Source: Helianthus annuus
Lineage: Eukaryota > Streptophyta > Magnoliopsida > Asterales > Asteraceae
NCBI RefSeq assembly: GCF_002127325.2
Contig: NC_035449.2
Span: 78,902,693 to 78,966,692, forward strand
Direction of reading: 5' to 3'
DNA: 64,000 nt
Notes under the pieces: generated by a model
Told to the model about the DNA's origin: nothing
Database searches by the model: none
The model's input: the letters and a program-made list of their open reading frames with translations, nothing else
Shown here: positions 45,578 through 56,630 of the stretch, piece after piece
How positions within the stretch are numbered: position 1 is the stretch's first letter
Layout: each line of letters opens with the position of its first letter
Made by a program: the position numbers and the translations under genes

Positions 45578-47866
45578 TGTAACACCTCGTAAAATCACGT
45601 CCAATAATGTATTAACACGTGTAATAAACCCTAATAAGGTCAAATCTTGAATTTAAGGGACTAATTTTTTCGAAAAATCGAAAAACATTAATTATGAAAG
45701 AACTAGAAGTATTAACATACCTAAAATAAGTTTCTGAATAACCTTTTACTGTTTTATATTCACAAATGAGCCACTTATTGATCATGTGTAGCCGTTTGCG
45801 TAATTAATTGAAAGTTTGCGCAATAAAAGGTTAAAAGCGTCAACATGTTAATTCTTACCTCTGAGTGACCTTTTAACAAACCAAGAGCTTCATAATATTT
45901 GATTATACTCTCGGGAATGCCAATCGTTGGCCGTCTAAGGCCTTTATGCCTTTAAGTGACGTTACGCGCAACATTGCAAATATAAGGGGTTAAAAGTGTC
46001 AATATGTTTAATTATACATTTGAATGACCTTTTAGCAAACCCGAAGCATCGTGATGTTTAATAATACTCCCAAGAATGCTTAATATGGATTAAATAAGGC
46101 TTCGATACTATTAAACGATGACATGCGCAAGTTTGCGCATTAGAGGGACTAATTGCGTCAAACTAGAAAAGTCTGTCGATTCGTATAGTATCGAACCTTC
46201 CGGAATATGATGATAAGTTAAACATGCCCTAAATATCCTTTACATAGCTTAGATATAGGCTTAGAGGTGTTTGGTGCGCAAAAATAAACTTATTTGATCA
46301 ACAGGGACTAAAAGCGTCAAAAAGTGCATAAGTTTGCATTTTCGCGCATATCTTACGTTCTGAATATATCCGGACATCCAAAAATTTATGTATGCACTAA
46401 AATATTTTATTTTAGTGCTTAGAATGATAAAATCCCTTTCGTCGCGTAATTTGGATCGTTTTTAGCGTCCGTTCGTGTTTCGTCGTAATTCGTCGAACAA
46501 CGTGACCATACGGCCAAACGAACCGAAATCCGACATATTTTTGAGCATGTTTCATGTCCCTTATGTTTAGGCATTATTGTGGAGCCTTGAAAATGGCTTA
46601 ACGGGCCTTCAATGTGCCAGAAATCACCTTATATGCAAACAGGGACCAAAACTGCCATTTTAAAAACTCATTGCTGAACCAGGGACCTCAGGCGGCCCGC
46701 GTAAGCATTCCTTGAACCTTACGCGTCCCATGTGAGCATGTCAGAACTGCAAAATTGATTTTCCAGCTGTTACCAGCTGTTCCAGGTGTTGTAATCACTT
46801 GCACATGGTTTTTCTTCAATCCTTAGGCACCCATAGTATTGAAAAACAGGGGGTAAGATGTGTACGGTCCAGATTGAGGCTCGTTTATCAAGAAACGATC
46901 TTAACGGTCACTCGAAATTTATAAATACCCCACTTCATTTCTTGCCAAACCCACACTTGATTTCTGAATTCTCTAAGTTGGAGACCTTGCTCTTCATACC
47001 TAAGAATTTAGGATCAAAACCTCCATGCTTGGACACTTTGTAAGTGTCCTTTCGTGCTTAGTTTATTTGTTTAGCGTTTATAGCTGAAAAGTCAAGCGTT
47101 TTCGATAAACGCTTTGACTTTTAAACGGTTGAGCCATGTTTCGCAACGAACATGGCTACGTCACCGTAATTAGGTAGGTGTTAATCCCTCAAAGGGGCAC
47201 CTCCTAATTACCACGTTTATTTAGTTTAATTGTCGGGTCAAATTAAAGTCAAACGGGTTAATTTTAAATAAAATTCATAACTAATAATATAGAAGTCATA
47301 AAAATCAGTTTTCCCACTTTAATAACTTGGTAAATATTAATTGAACATGTCTAGGCATGTTTAACTCGACAATTCTAAGTATTTGGCTCGGTTCGGAACC
47401 GAAAGTCGTAAAAGTAGACTTCTGCTTTGACTTTTAGCTCTGACCCGAATTAGCTTAGTTTAGATATGCCTTAGGATTCCTTTAGGACCATGTTATAGGT
47501 TAGTATAACCCTCTGAGGTTATACAACCTGGATCCTTATTTATCCTATTCATTTGCATGTTTCCGTTATACGCCTAATTATTGACCGTTATGCCCTTTTG
47601 ACCTTTAAACATGATTTTTGAAAAAGTAAAAGAATACAAACCTTCATTACTGATTTATAGACTTGTCCCTAAAATTTGACATCAGTTTGAGGTCCAGATT
47701 AGGAGTTATGCTCATTAGCGTAAATGAAAAGCTTTTTATTAATTAAACGGCGTAATTAGCATATAGCCTATCTAAACCCAATTTTTGTTACCAAACTTTT
47801 TACCTACTGATATAAAATAATATTTTGGGATTTTTGAAGATTTTTATTTATTTTTAGGCTGAGCAT

Positions 47867-48313
47867 TGTTGGTGCATACGTCTGTCGACTTCGTCTTGTA
47901 TCGAGTCTACTATTAGAATTGTTAGATCAGGGCGCGTTGTTCGAGAAAATAGGAGGTTTTAGGGTTTAATTGAGCTAATTCCGCTTGAAAGCATGTGATT
48001 TCGCTTGAAAGAGTTATGTGCAATTTCAAGCGAAATCAGAACATTAGTGATTTCGCTTGAAATGATCACAGTCACTTTCAAGCGAAATCAGAACTCTATA
48101 TATAGCAGTTCAAGCGAAATCAATTGTAACTTCCTTATTTCCGGTACCGAACTGCTGCCGACGCGTCATTTGATCTGTAAAGCTGTGATATTAATAAAAC
48201 AAGACGTTTAATAGTGAAACAAGCTGTTTTCAAAGTCTGTTTCTTTGTTTCCGCCTCTGAAACAGACAAGGGCTCTTCTGAACGACTCATTTGGGTCACG
48301 ATTCGATCCTACA
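47867..48313 (+). repeat. Sire-2 5' LTR
   Basis: Starts TGTTGGTGCATACGTCTG, ends GATCCTACA. CTATATATAG at 48096-48105. Five TTTCAAGCGAAATCA-type sites in both orientations at 47988-48090 and one more after the TATA box. Confidence 0.93.
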
Positions 48314-48315
48314 AG

Positions 48316-48329
48316 TGGTATCAGAGCTC
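48316..48329 (+). other. Sire-2 primer-binding site
   Basis: TGGTATCAGAGCTC, 2 nt after the LTR, initiator Met tRNA type. Confidence 0.93.
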
Positions 48330-48504
48330 AGGAAGAAGAGTTCTTTCCAAAACAGCCATATTTTCTGACTTCTACATCTTCTTTTCGAAATTGAACAAGT
48401 TTTTACGGACAATATGGTTTGAATTTCTCATATTAAGTGCGTAACAGTGTTGTAATGAATCCTTGAGAGTTTTGGACCTAAAATCAGCTTAAAACATAAT
48501 CAAA

Positions 48505-48792
48505 TTCTTAATTCCGCTTGAAAATACGATCGCATAAGATGACATCAGCAGCATTTCAAGCGAAATAAGCAGGTTGATTTCGCTTGAACCCGTTATCCCG
48601 CTTGAAAAGTTTGACTTAATTCCGCTTGAAAATCGCTGATTTCGCTTCAAGGGGTAATTTCGCTTAAGCCGTTTCAAGCGAAATAAGGTTATTTCACTTC
48701 AAGGTGTGATTCCGCTTGAGTTGATTCAAGCGAAATTAGTTATTTTCGCTTCAGGGTGTTATTCCGCTTCAGGGAGTGATTCCGCTTGAAAG
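48505..48792 (+). repeat. TTCAAGCGAAAT motif array in the Sire-2 leader
   Basis: About 14 copies of ATTTCGCTTGAA or its reverse (TTCAAGCGAAAT) with variants such as ATTCCGCTTCAGG, one per about 20 bp, in both orientations. It runs directly into the truncated Gag at about 48795. Confidence 0.85.
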
Positions 48793-48807
48793 TCCAAAGA
48801 TGTCAGA

Positions 48808-51800
48808 TTGTATTACCGAGGGAACAAGTTTGAAGCTACCCCCAGCCAAAGTCCAAAGATTAGTACTGCTTTTAGTGCTGATGGTTCATCTAGTCCGAAT
48901 GTTAGCACCACAACTCATAATAGTGGATATTCTTCATCATTTTCAAGTTGTGATCCAAACAGCACAACGTCAAGTCCTCAACAACAAAATTCTACAAATC
49001 TTCAATGCAATGTGACTTTGAACATTCAGAATGGTCAAAATCTGTCTCCTGAAATGGCTAAGCAACACATGGCATTTCTTGTCGCCATGTTAGAATCGTA
49101 TGAAAGCTTGGTTGCAGGAAGAATTGGTAATCTGATGCTTACAAAAGAAGATTATGACCAAATTGATGCTGAGGAACTTGAATTGATGGATGTGAAGTGG
49201 TGTTTGGCTAGTGCTTGTAGGAGAGCTGAAAAAATTCAACAGATAATTGGTAGAGATGGTTTTCGTGATATGGCAAATTCTGCTTTAGGATTTGACAAAC
49301 CAAAAGTGACTTGTTTCCGTTGCAAGGGAAAGGGTCATTTTAAACGAGAGTGTAAAAATCAAGAAGCAATCGGGAATCAAGAAAAGAACAATTATTATTA
49401 GAAATCAATTTTTCATCAGACTGGGCAACAACCATCATCGTCTAATGTCATTGACAATGGAAAGAAGAAAGATTTAATTATTCATCAAGATGATGAAAAG
49501 GTTGCAGAGGGTTTTAGTTAGGACAAATACATACCTGGAACAACTCTTGTTGCTAGAATTCTGGGTGAAAATGAGGCTAGTCAGAAAAGAATCCCAATTT
49601 TTCCAGATTTAGGAAGTGATGTTGATACCGATGATGTGGAAGAACATCTTAACAAAGCTAGAAAGGGTATTGATCCTGATAGTTTTAATTTGTTTTTTGC
49701 AGATAAAATGGAGATGCTGAATCAGAAAAAGATTACAACATTGAAGAGAGAGCTGGAAGCAGCAAGAATGTTAGCTGATGAAAAGGCAAAGACAGAAGCT
49801 GGAGAAGTAAATGATGAAGCAGTGACTGAGAATGTAGTCGAAAAAATTGTTGAAGTGGAGAAAGTGGTAGAGAAAATAGTTGAAGTTGAAAAAGTTGTCG
49901 AAGTAGAGAAGATTGTCGAGATAGAAAAAATTGTTGAAGTCGAGAAACTTGTTGAAGTAGAAAAGATTGTCGAAGTTGAGAAGATAATTGAAAAAGTGGT
50001 TGAAACTGAAAAACCATGTTTGAAGTGTTTAGAACCTTGCAAAGTTTGTGAGGAAAAAGACAAGAGGATTGATGAATTAGAGAAGATAAAAGAAGATTTA
50101 CTGTCTGATGTGAAGTATGTGAAAGAGTCATATGATGTACTGAACAGAACAGTTGATGGTCTGAAAAAGACAAATACAGAAATTGAAAAAGCAATGGAAA
50201 AAATGAGCGCAACATTAATGACAAAGCAGAGCGTCATCAATGAGTATATTGAAGACTGTGCTAAGCTGAAGCATGAGTTGGAACTTGAGAAGATTGAGAG
50301 TGAAAGGATTAAACGATTACTGTTGAGTTATACTACTTGTGATTATTTGATTGATCGTGTTTATCCTACAGTTGCAGGTCTTGAGGCTTTCAAGAAAGAA
50401 AAGACTGAAGATACTGATACTGGTAAGAAACCAAGTGTCAAGTATAACAGATGTCCGCCCCCAATCTTTGAAAGTTATTCTCCCAGAAATCTAAATGAGG
50501 AACGTGTTAATAAGGCTCTCAACATCAAGTTAAAGTCTGAAATCATTGATGAATTACCAGAAAATATTGATGTCACATTCACAGCGTCTGACACTGATCA
50601 TGAGTCTGTGTTAGTAAAGAAAGTTGTCGATCAGGTGTTGGATATGGATGAAGGGTCAAAGTCGGAGTCTAAGTCAGATAGTTCGAGTTCTTCTGAGAAA
50701 AGTCCGCGTTCGCCGGTCAAGAGGGTTTACAACAAGGAATTTTTACTATCAAAATCTAATTTGGATGACGAATTAATCAAAGTGGCTTATATTTTGAATG
50801 ATTCAGACAAATTATATTCTGATAATGAATTCCCAATAAGAAGTGTGAAAACTGAAATGATCAAATAGGTTTTCAAATTGACAGAAATTAATATTTCTAA
50901 AATAAAAGATATAAATCTTTTTGAAAAACCTAAACCTTACACTTCAAGAATCAAACAAAAGATAAACAAGAAAATGGGTTATAATTGTGGTTATGGTTTT
51001 CAAAAGAAACCAAACCATAATGGTAACTTCAAAAAGAAAGGTCTTGGTTTCATTTCACCAGAAAATTATAAAAATCAAAAAACTTATAAACCAAATACAA
51101 AATTTGTTGCAGGTGGAAGTTCAGAGGATGAACAGAAGAAACCTTTCTGGAAACAATCAAATCAAGAGTTTCTTCCTGAAGTAAAGAAGAATGTGAGAAA
51201 GTTTGCTCAAAGAGTTGATAGACGAACTTGTTTCAAATGCCAAGAAGTTGGACACATAGTTTGGAATTGCCCCAAGTCCAACTACCAAGAACAGGGAGTT
51301 TCTTCTAACTTTAATTCGAGAAGAAAATTTGTTGATAAGACAGAAATATTTTTGAAAAAGGATAAAATGTTTGAAAATTCTAGTTCTGAAAAAGGTGAAA
51401 GTTCAAAACGTTTTTACAAAAGAAGAGGTGATTTGAAAAAGCAAAAGTGGGTTGTAAAAGCTGAAAACAGTTCTGACAATGAATCTGATTCCATAAAATC
51501 AGAGGAGTCATTTGTTGAGAAAAAGATTGTGGATTCCGTTCCAGAGGTGAACAATGAGAATTTTCCTCCACTGTCAAAGGAAAATCTGAAGTCAAAAGTG
51601 GGAAAGGTTGAGATCTCAAATCAATTCTTCGCTGATAAGGGAGAATTTGATGTTGAGAAGGCTTTCAATGGGAAAGTCAAACATATTTTCAGTAAGATGG
51701 TTGATAGGAAGGTAAAGGGTGTAAAAGAGTTTTACAAATCAAAATCTTGGTGGGATAGATGTGTACCAAAATCACCCAAGGCTAGTCAGGCTTGGGTGGA

Positions 51801-51816
51801 CATAATGTTTGATTAA
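48808..51816 (+). pseudogene. gag: Sire-2 Gag polyprotein without its N-terminal core
   Basis: One reading frame of about 1000 codons with three stops: 49399-49401, about 49519-49521 and 50866-50868. Begins at YYRGNKFEATPSQSPK, which corresponds to about residue 215 of the Sire-1 ORF, so the Gag core (the RNA/particle domain) has been lost. Order: LTKEDYDQIDAEELELMD, zinc knuckle CFRCKGKGHFKREC, an acidic part, thirteen or so VEKIVE-type repeats (49840-50010), CLKCLEPCKVC, a long coiled coil (50050-50330), CPPPIFESYSPR, an acidic Ser-rich stretch, KEFLLSKSNLDDE, second zinc knuckle CFKCQEVGHIVWNC (51228-51269), and a C-terminus ending KASQAWVDIMFD. Two TAGs replace codons that are Lys and Trp in Sire-1. 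Confidence 0.85.
49840..50010 (+). repeat. Coding minisatellite: VEKIVE repeats
   Basis: Near-tandem 15-18-nt units (GAAGTTGAGAAAATTGTC type) encode Val-Glu-Lys-Ile/Val-Val-Glu repeats. Regular heptad-like hydrophobic/charged spacing suggests an extended coiled coil. Sire-1 has only four to five such units at 17825-17890. Confidence 0.8.
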
Positions 51817-53760
51817 AAACCTGACTTGCCGGAGCTCCCAGGTTGGTAAGAGTGGAGCAGGAATCGGCATCATTCTTCATAACAATTTTGATTGTGCCTA
51901 TTTATAGGTGGTACAGAGGTTTGTTCTGACAAAGTGTTTAATCAAGGTCATTAATTCCAACTTGATGTAATCCTCATGCATGTGTTTGAAAACAATGAGA
52001 TGAAATGAACCCCAACCTACAAGTGGTTACAACACAACTTATTTTCCGGAAAAACCATTTTGATTAAAACAAACTTAAGTGTTTTGAAATCTTAATGGGA
52101 AAATAGTTTGTTGTGAGGGGGAGTTCTGATTGTTGATGCCAAGTGGATGGCGAATTGAAGCTTGAAAATCATGTTGTCATTTTGCTTGTACAGTTTGTTT
52201 TCAAGTTTTCTTTAAATGTGTTTGCATTTTAGGGGGAGTAAAAATTTCAGAAAATCCAAAAACATTAGAAAATTTGAAAAAGACAAAAGCATGATAAAAT
52301 CAAAAACGAGTTTTGTTGTGAAAAGCGGAAATGATAGTACATCAGTGGACTATCACAACATGCTAAAGAAATGGAAAGTTAAAAATGTGATAAACAATCT
52401 CACTGTGGATGTGTCAGTAGGTTTTTACACATTCAGTAGATTGTATTCGAGATATAAACCTAAATTTCAAACTTGCTTATACCGTGGGGAACATTTCTTG
52501 GATACACGGGTAACCCCCGAAATCTTGTTTGAAAGGTCCCTCTTTCTGAGATACTATGTCTTTATACTCAGTGATATCTGGGGTATTATCCCGGGACTTC
52601 TGATTTTGCAGAAGCAATGGCCTAGTCCCCGTATAATACTTTGCAAATTGCTTGAAATATAGCATCGCCCTTAGTACAAAAGATGATGAAACATTGCAAA
52701 ATGCTAATCATGTGTTGTTGAAGAAAAGATCCTCTAAAGGGGACACACCAAAAGTCGAACTGTCATCTCTCTGCTGAACAGAAGTTCTGACCTGAGCTCT
52801 CACGGTTTCGCATTTAACCCCTTACAGATATCATCAAGGTATACTCACCTGTAAGACTGAATATTGGGATCTGGATACGGGAGTATATTCAAGTGGTGGG
52901 ACACGCGAATATGTTTAAGTGCTTAAGACATTAATCTCGTATCTCGAAACAGTTGAACTTTGTGTGAAAATTTAAATGGATCAGTATACTGACAATCTAA
53001 GTGAATTGTTTAGAACTTAAAATGTTTAAAGCTTAACGGTGTTGGTGATTTGTCTCAAAAACTGATATGATCCTCTTACACAAACTCACAAAAATATTGT
53101 ATGTAAATATTTCTGTACTGCATTTCATATTATATCAAAAAATCCAAAAAGATTTTCGGTGTGTTTTAGCATAATTTTGAAAAATTCAAAAAAAATTTAG
53201 ACAACTAATGTTGAAATGCTGATTTTCAAAATTCCGAGTGCTGAACATGACGAACAGGTTTGGGAAAGCTTGTTTGAAGATGTTTGAAAAGAAAATTGAT
53301 ATACATGCAAGTGGGTCATCAGAAATTGATATGTTAAATCATTTTGTACAATACTTGAAAATGATGTGTTCGGTTTGTGTTTTCAAGTGGTTAGCAGGGT
53401 TTCTAAATTTATTATATCTTATCTTTTATGAAACTTATGTTTTGGGTAGAGAATATGCAGGTTATGGCTATGAGAGAGCCAGGTTGTGAATCCTGATCCT
53501 GTAAACATGTGAACAAGAGTAAGAGCCAGACTACGAGCCCAGTACATCTTGAGTGGGAGTCTGTTAGAGAAAGAAAATCGGAAGTTGCTAGAGCCAGCTG
53601 TTGATCCTGAAAAATACAAGAGAGAGTTACATCATTCAAGGAGGAGTTTAGCCGAAGAAAGAATTAGAGTGTGGAAAGAGCCAGAGAAAGATTCTGGAAG
53701 CCCGAAGACTGATAAAGACTGAAGACGTTGAAGACTCGCAATTAAGATTCGTCAACATCC
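51817..53760 (+). other. Sire-2 3' noncoding domain with conserved block
   Basis: 52330-53110 aligns with the Sire-1 and Sire-3 blocks. Hairpin at 52583-52639 (ATTATCCCGGGACT with AGTCCCCGTATAAT, inner CTTCTG-ATTTTG-CAGAAG). A frame at 52216-52662 is open here but not in the other copies. 53240-53760 is less conserved. Confidence 0.75.
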
Positions 53761-53771
53761 GAGGGGGAGTC
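53761..53771 (+). other. Sire-2 polypurine tract
   Basis: GAGGGGGAGTC directly before the 3' LTR. Confidence 0.88.
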
Positions 53772-54218
53772 TGTTGGTGCATACGTCTGTCGACTTCGTC
53801 TTGTATCGAGTCTAGTATTAGAATTGTTAGATCAGGGTGCGTTGTTCGAGAAAATAGGAGGTTTTAGGGTTTAATTGAGCTAATTCCGCTTGAAAGCATG
53901 TGATTTCGCTTGAAAGAGTTATGTGCAATTTCAAGCGAAATCAGAACATTAGTGATTTCGCTTGAAATGATCACAGTCACTTTCAAGCGAAATCAGAACT
54001 CTATATATAGCAGTTCAAGCGAAATCAATTGTAACTTCCTTATTTCCGGTACCGAAATGCTGCCGACGCGTCATTTGATCTGTAAAGCTATGATATTAAT
54101 AAAACAAGACGTTTAATAGTGAAACATGCAGTTTTCAAAGTCTGTTTCTTTGTTTCCACCTCTGAAATAGACAAGAGCTCTTCTGAACGACTCATTTGGG
54201 TCACGATTCGATCCTACA
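53772..54218 (+). repeat. Sire-2 3' LTR
   Basis: Same ends and length as the 5' copy; about 2 % different by eye. Followed by AGCAT. Confidence 0.93.
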
Positions 54219-56029
54219 AGCATAACATAGGGTTCTAAGCTTGATTCGGTAATTGCCGGTTTTGCCCTTTTGGCCTATAAAATGGGTTTTACAAAACATT
54301 TTGACACCAAACCTTTTGCTACTGATTTTATATGATAAAAAAATATTTTAAGCTTTCTGGAATGATAAAAATATCAGCTTTTCTTTAAAAACCCGGAAAT
54401 CGCTTAAAAACGCCTTTTTACGCGTTTTAAGCGCATAGTATGTATAAAAACTATTTTATATATATAAGACTTGATACCTACTGATATTTTTAGCAAATTG
54501 ATATACTTTAACAGTAAGCAAAAGTTTTAAACTCAGATTTCTAAATTTGACCTTTAAACCTTATGTGAAATTACCAAAATGCCCCTTAGGTGCATAGTTT
54601 GATTATAAACAATAAATTTCACATATATGTAATACCCTACTGATATAACTTATTAAATTAAGTATTTTTACTGATCAAATCAGACCTGAATCTCAGATTA
54701 ATCTTTAACCTCTTTTATAACCTTTAAAATGACCAAAATACCCCTCTGGGGCATAAATTGGTTTTAAATTCATTTTGGGCATAACGGAAGGTATCTTACT
54801 GATATCACAACATATTTAAGGCATATTAACTTAGGAAACCTGTATATGACTCTTATGGTTACCCGTTACGCATATTTCGCGTTCGGTACGGTTTATGTAA
54901 CTAGTTGCATAAAATAACCGAAACAGGTCAAACCTTATCATTGTCACTTCAAAATCCAGAATGTGTTTAGTTTACCCATATTATACAAGTCTCCAAACTT
55001 GTCGGGTCTAAATCACATTCTAATCCGGTCTGCACTTAATCTTGCGTATTGAACCGTAAACCCTTCCTTGAAACTAACCGGTTTAAGTTACAACTTAAAT
55101 AAAGACCCGTTAGGAATCTAATAGGTTAATAAAACCTTCGTTCCAGATTGAGAGCCCCAGTAGAAGTACTTGTGCTTGCTGATTAGAATATACGGCTGAG
55201 TATAAATTGCATTGCTAGCTCAGATAAATACTTTTAACTTACTTTCCCTTATACGGGCTTGGGATACGGTATTATAAAAATACTGCTTGATCGGGTGTAG
55301 AAACCTTTTAATCGGAGATGATTAAATTGCATAATCCCGTTTTATTCTGTATTGCTTGATAACAAATAACATTAGGGGTTAATGACCATGTCCTGGATAT
55401 CCTTGGCTCATTTAAAAAGTGAATGGCCACAACTTAAGCACAAGGTGTAGGCATAACACCTCCTGTTGCGTATGTAAAAGATATACTCACTTGTAAGGGT
55501 GTCGTCTTATGAGATTATATTTGTGGTGTGTCTATTAATCTTGATCGGTTTGTATAATCACCGGACCTAAATGTTGGACAAACATGTAAATCGGATACAA
55601 GATTTTTATTAATTAAATTGTCCTAAGTTATAAAAGAATTTTTGTGCCTTGTGCATTCAAATCAATTTTCTTAAACATTTTCAAAATGAGTCAGTTAAAT
55701 TGTATTTACCAGTGTAAACTGACGTATTTTCCAAAAAGATTAAGTGACAGGTACTGTACGTAAATTGGCTGTGAGCTCAGGGCGTTAATAAGGAATCTTG
55801 CAAGTTCTAGATGCCTAAAGTCTGTTGAACAGTTTTCTTTTATTTTGATCCGCCTGTGGATCCTTGCATACCGTTTCTAATACTTTGATATTCTCATTCG
55901 GTTTGTAATATATTTATCTTTTGCTTCCGCTATGCATTAAATTGTGTTGTTGACTATGATGATATCAACTACGTCACGATACTCCCCACCGGGCCCACCG
56001 ATAATACGTAGAAATATCGGGGTGTGACA

Positions 56030-56038
56030 GATGCTACT
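56030..56038 (-). other. Remnant of the Sire-3 primer-binding site
   Basis: The minus strand reads AGTAGCATC after the LTR, against AGTGGTATC in Sire-1 and Sire-2: two transitions. The rest of the site (about ACTTTGATAT on the + strand) lies at 45568-45577, across the solo LTR. Confidence 0.7.
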
Positions 56039-56516
56039 TGTGAATTCAGTATCGGATAGAATTCTGGACCGTTGAATGCGAACCGACACGTGATATGTGC
56101 GGAATCCAATCACGTGTGTGGATAGAACGCGAGGATGTAATTATAATTGTTTTCCTTTGCTGATTTGACAACGTTTACACCGTGAAAACAAACGGGTAGA
56201 GCTTCGCCTCAAAGTTACCCAAAAGATACAAATGACAAGACCCTAGTCATCTATTTATAGGCATCCTCCATCCGGATGATACATGCTTGCGGATGGACTC
56301 CATCAGGACGGATGGTCCTCCATCCGGACGAATGGACTAAACAACTAAGCTTCATGATCCGGATAAGTATTTCCACATCCGTCCGAATGGACATATTGTC
56401 CGTCCGTTCGGATGGGCTTCATCATGCATCAACTCAGTCTTTTCATCACCGGTCTTGTGACATCTGATCCAGCTACGATACGTGATTGACGCATGCGATA
56501 GACATATGAACTCACA
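56039..56516 (-). repeat. Sire-3 5' LTR
   Basis: Homologous over its whole length to 21093-21570. TATAAATAG at 56251-56260, CATCCGGATG motifs at 56266-56412 upstream of it. Confidence 0.88.
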
Positions 56517-56630
56517 AAAGTGTAATCCTAAACTGTCAACATGGGGAAGTTGCATGCTAAGAAAGGAGGAGATGTGGATGAGAAGTGTACGACGTGTGGA
56601 GGAGAGCATGATGTGTGAAAATGTATATAT
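56517..56630 (+). pseudogene. gag: Outer Ty3 gag, piece 3 (zinc knuckle)
   Basis: Resumes after Sire-3 with a Lys-rich stretch and a degenerate Athila/Tat finger, CTTCGGEHDV then a stop and KC (CX2CX3HX4C), at about 56576-56616. The reading ends at the next LTR-like segment. Confidence 0.6.

Larger units (their letters stand above)
47867..54218 (+). mobile_element. Sire-2: gag-only Copia element, 6352 bp
   Basis: 447-bp LTRs at 47867-48313 and 53772-54218, differing at about 9 positions by eye. Perfect TSD AGCAT (47862-47866 and 54219-54223). Order: LTR, primer site, motif-array leader, Gag lacking its N-terminal core, conserved 3' domain, purine tract GAGGGGGAGTC, LTR. No pol in any frame. 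Confidence 0.92.
45578..56029 (+). mobile_element. Chromovirus solo LTR (about 4.1 kb) split by Sire-2
   Basis: Starts TGTAACACCTCG and ends TCGGGGTGTGACA; the two halves (45578-47866 and 54224-56029) join across the AGCAT duplication of Sire-2. Flanks GATAT (45573-45577) and GATGC (56030-56034) are each one change from GATAC, the sequence expected at this place in the Sire primer site. A TATA-like TTTATAAATACC lies near 46919. No coding region; 54240-56020 is AT-rich and noncoding. Confidence 0.78.
21093..56516 (-). mobile_element. Sire-3: older gag-only Copia element, split by four later insertions
   Basis: 478-bp LTRs at 21093-21570 and 56039-56516, same strand. They differ at about 33 positions by eye (7 %). 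The outer gag stops at 21092 and resumes at 56517. The flanks AAATG and AAAGTG are a decayed TSD. Internal parts on the minus strand: primer-site remnant (56030-56038), leader 45577-45018, Gag from 30698 to 27785 and 24773 to 23783, conserved 3' domain, polypurine tract at 21571-21581. Inserted within it: two solo LTRs, Athila, and (inside one solo LTR) Sire-2. Its own length without insertions is about 8 kb. No pol domains. Confidence 0.82.

Noticed and set aside
45578..47866. Possible host gene around 46858-47043
   Set aside because: Short frame downstream of a TATA-like site inside a chromovirus LTR; no domain and no continuation.
49722..50240. Minus-strand Ser/Phe/Leu-rich frames opposite Sire-2 Gag
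   Set aside because: Shadows of the VEKIVE coding repeat; the plus strand has the zinc knuckles and conserved motifs.
52216..52662. 148-codon plus-strand frame as an extra Sire gene
   Set aside because: Sense strand of the conserved block, but the frame is interrupted in the other two copies; conservation is at nucleotide level.
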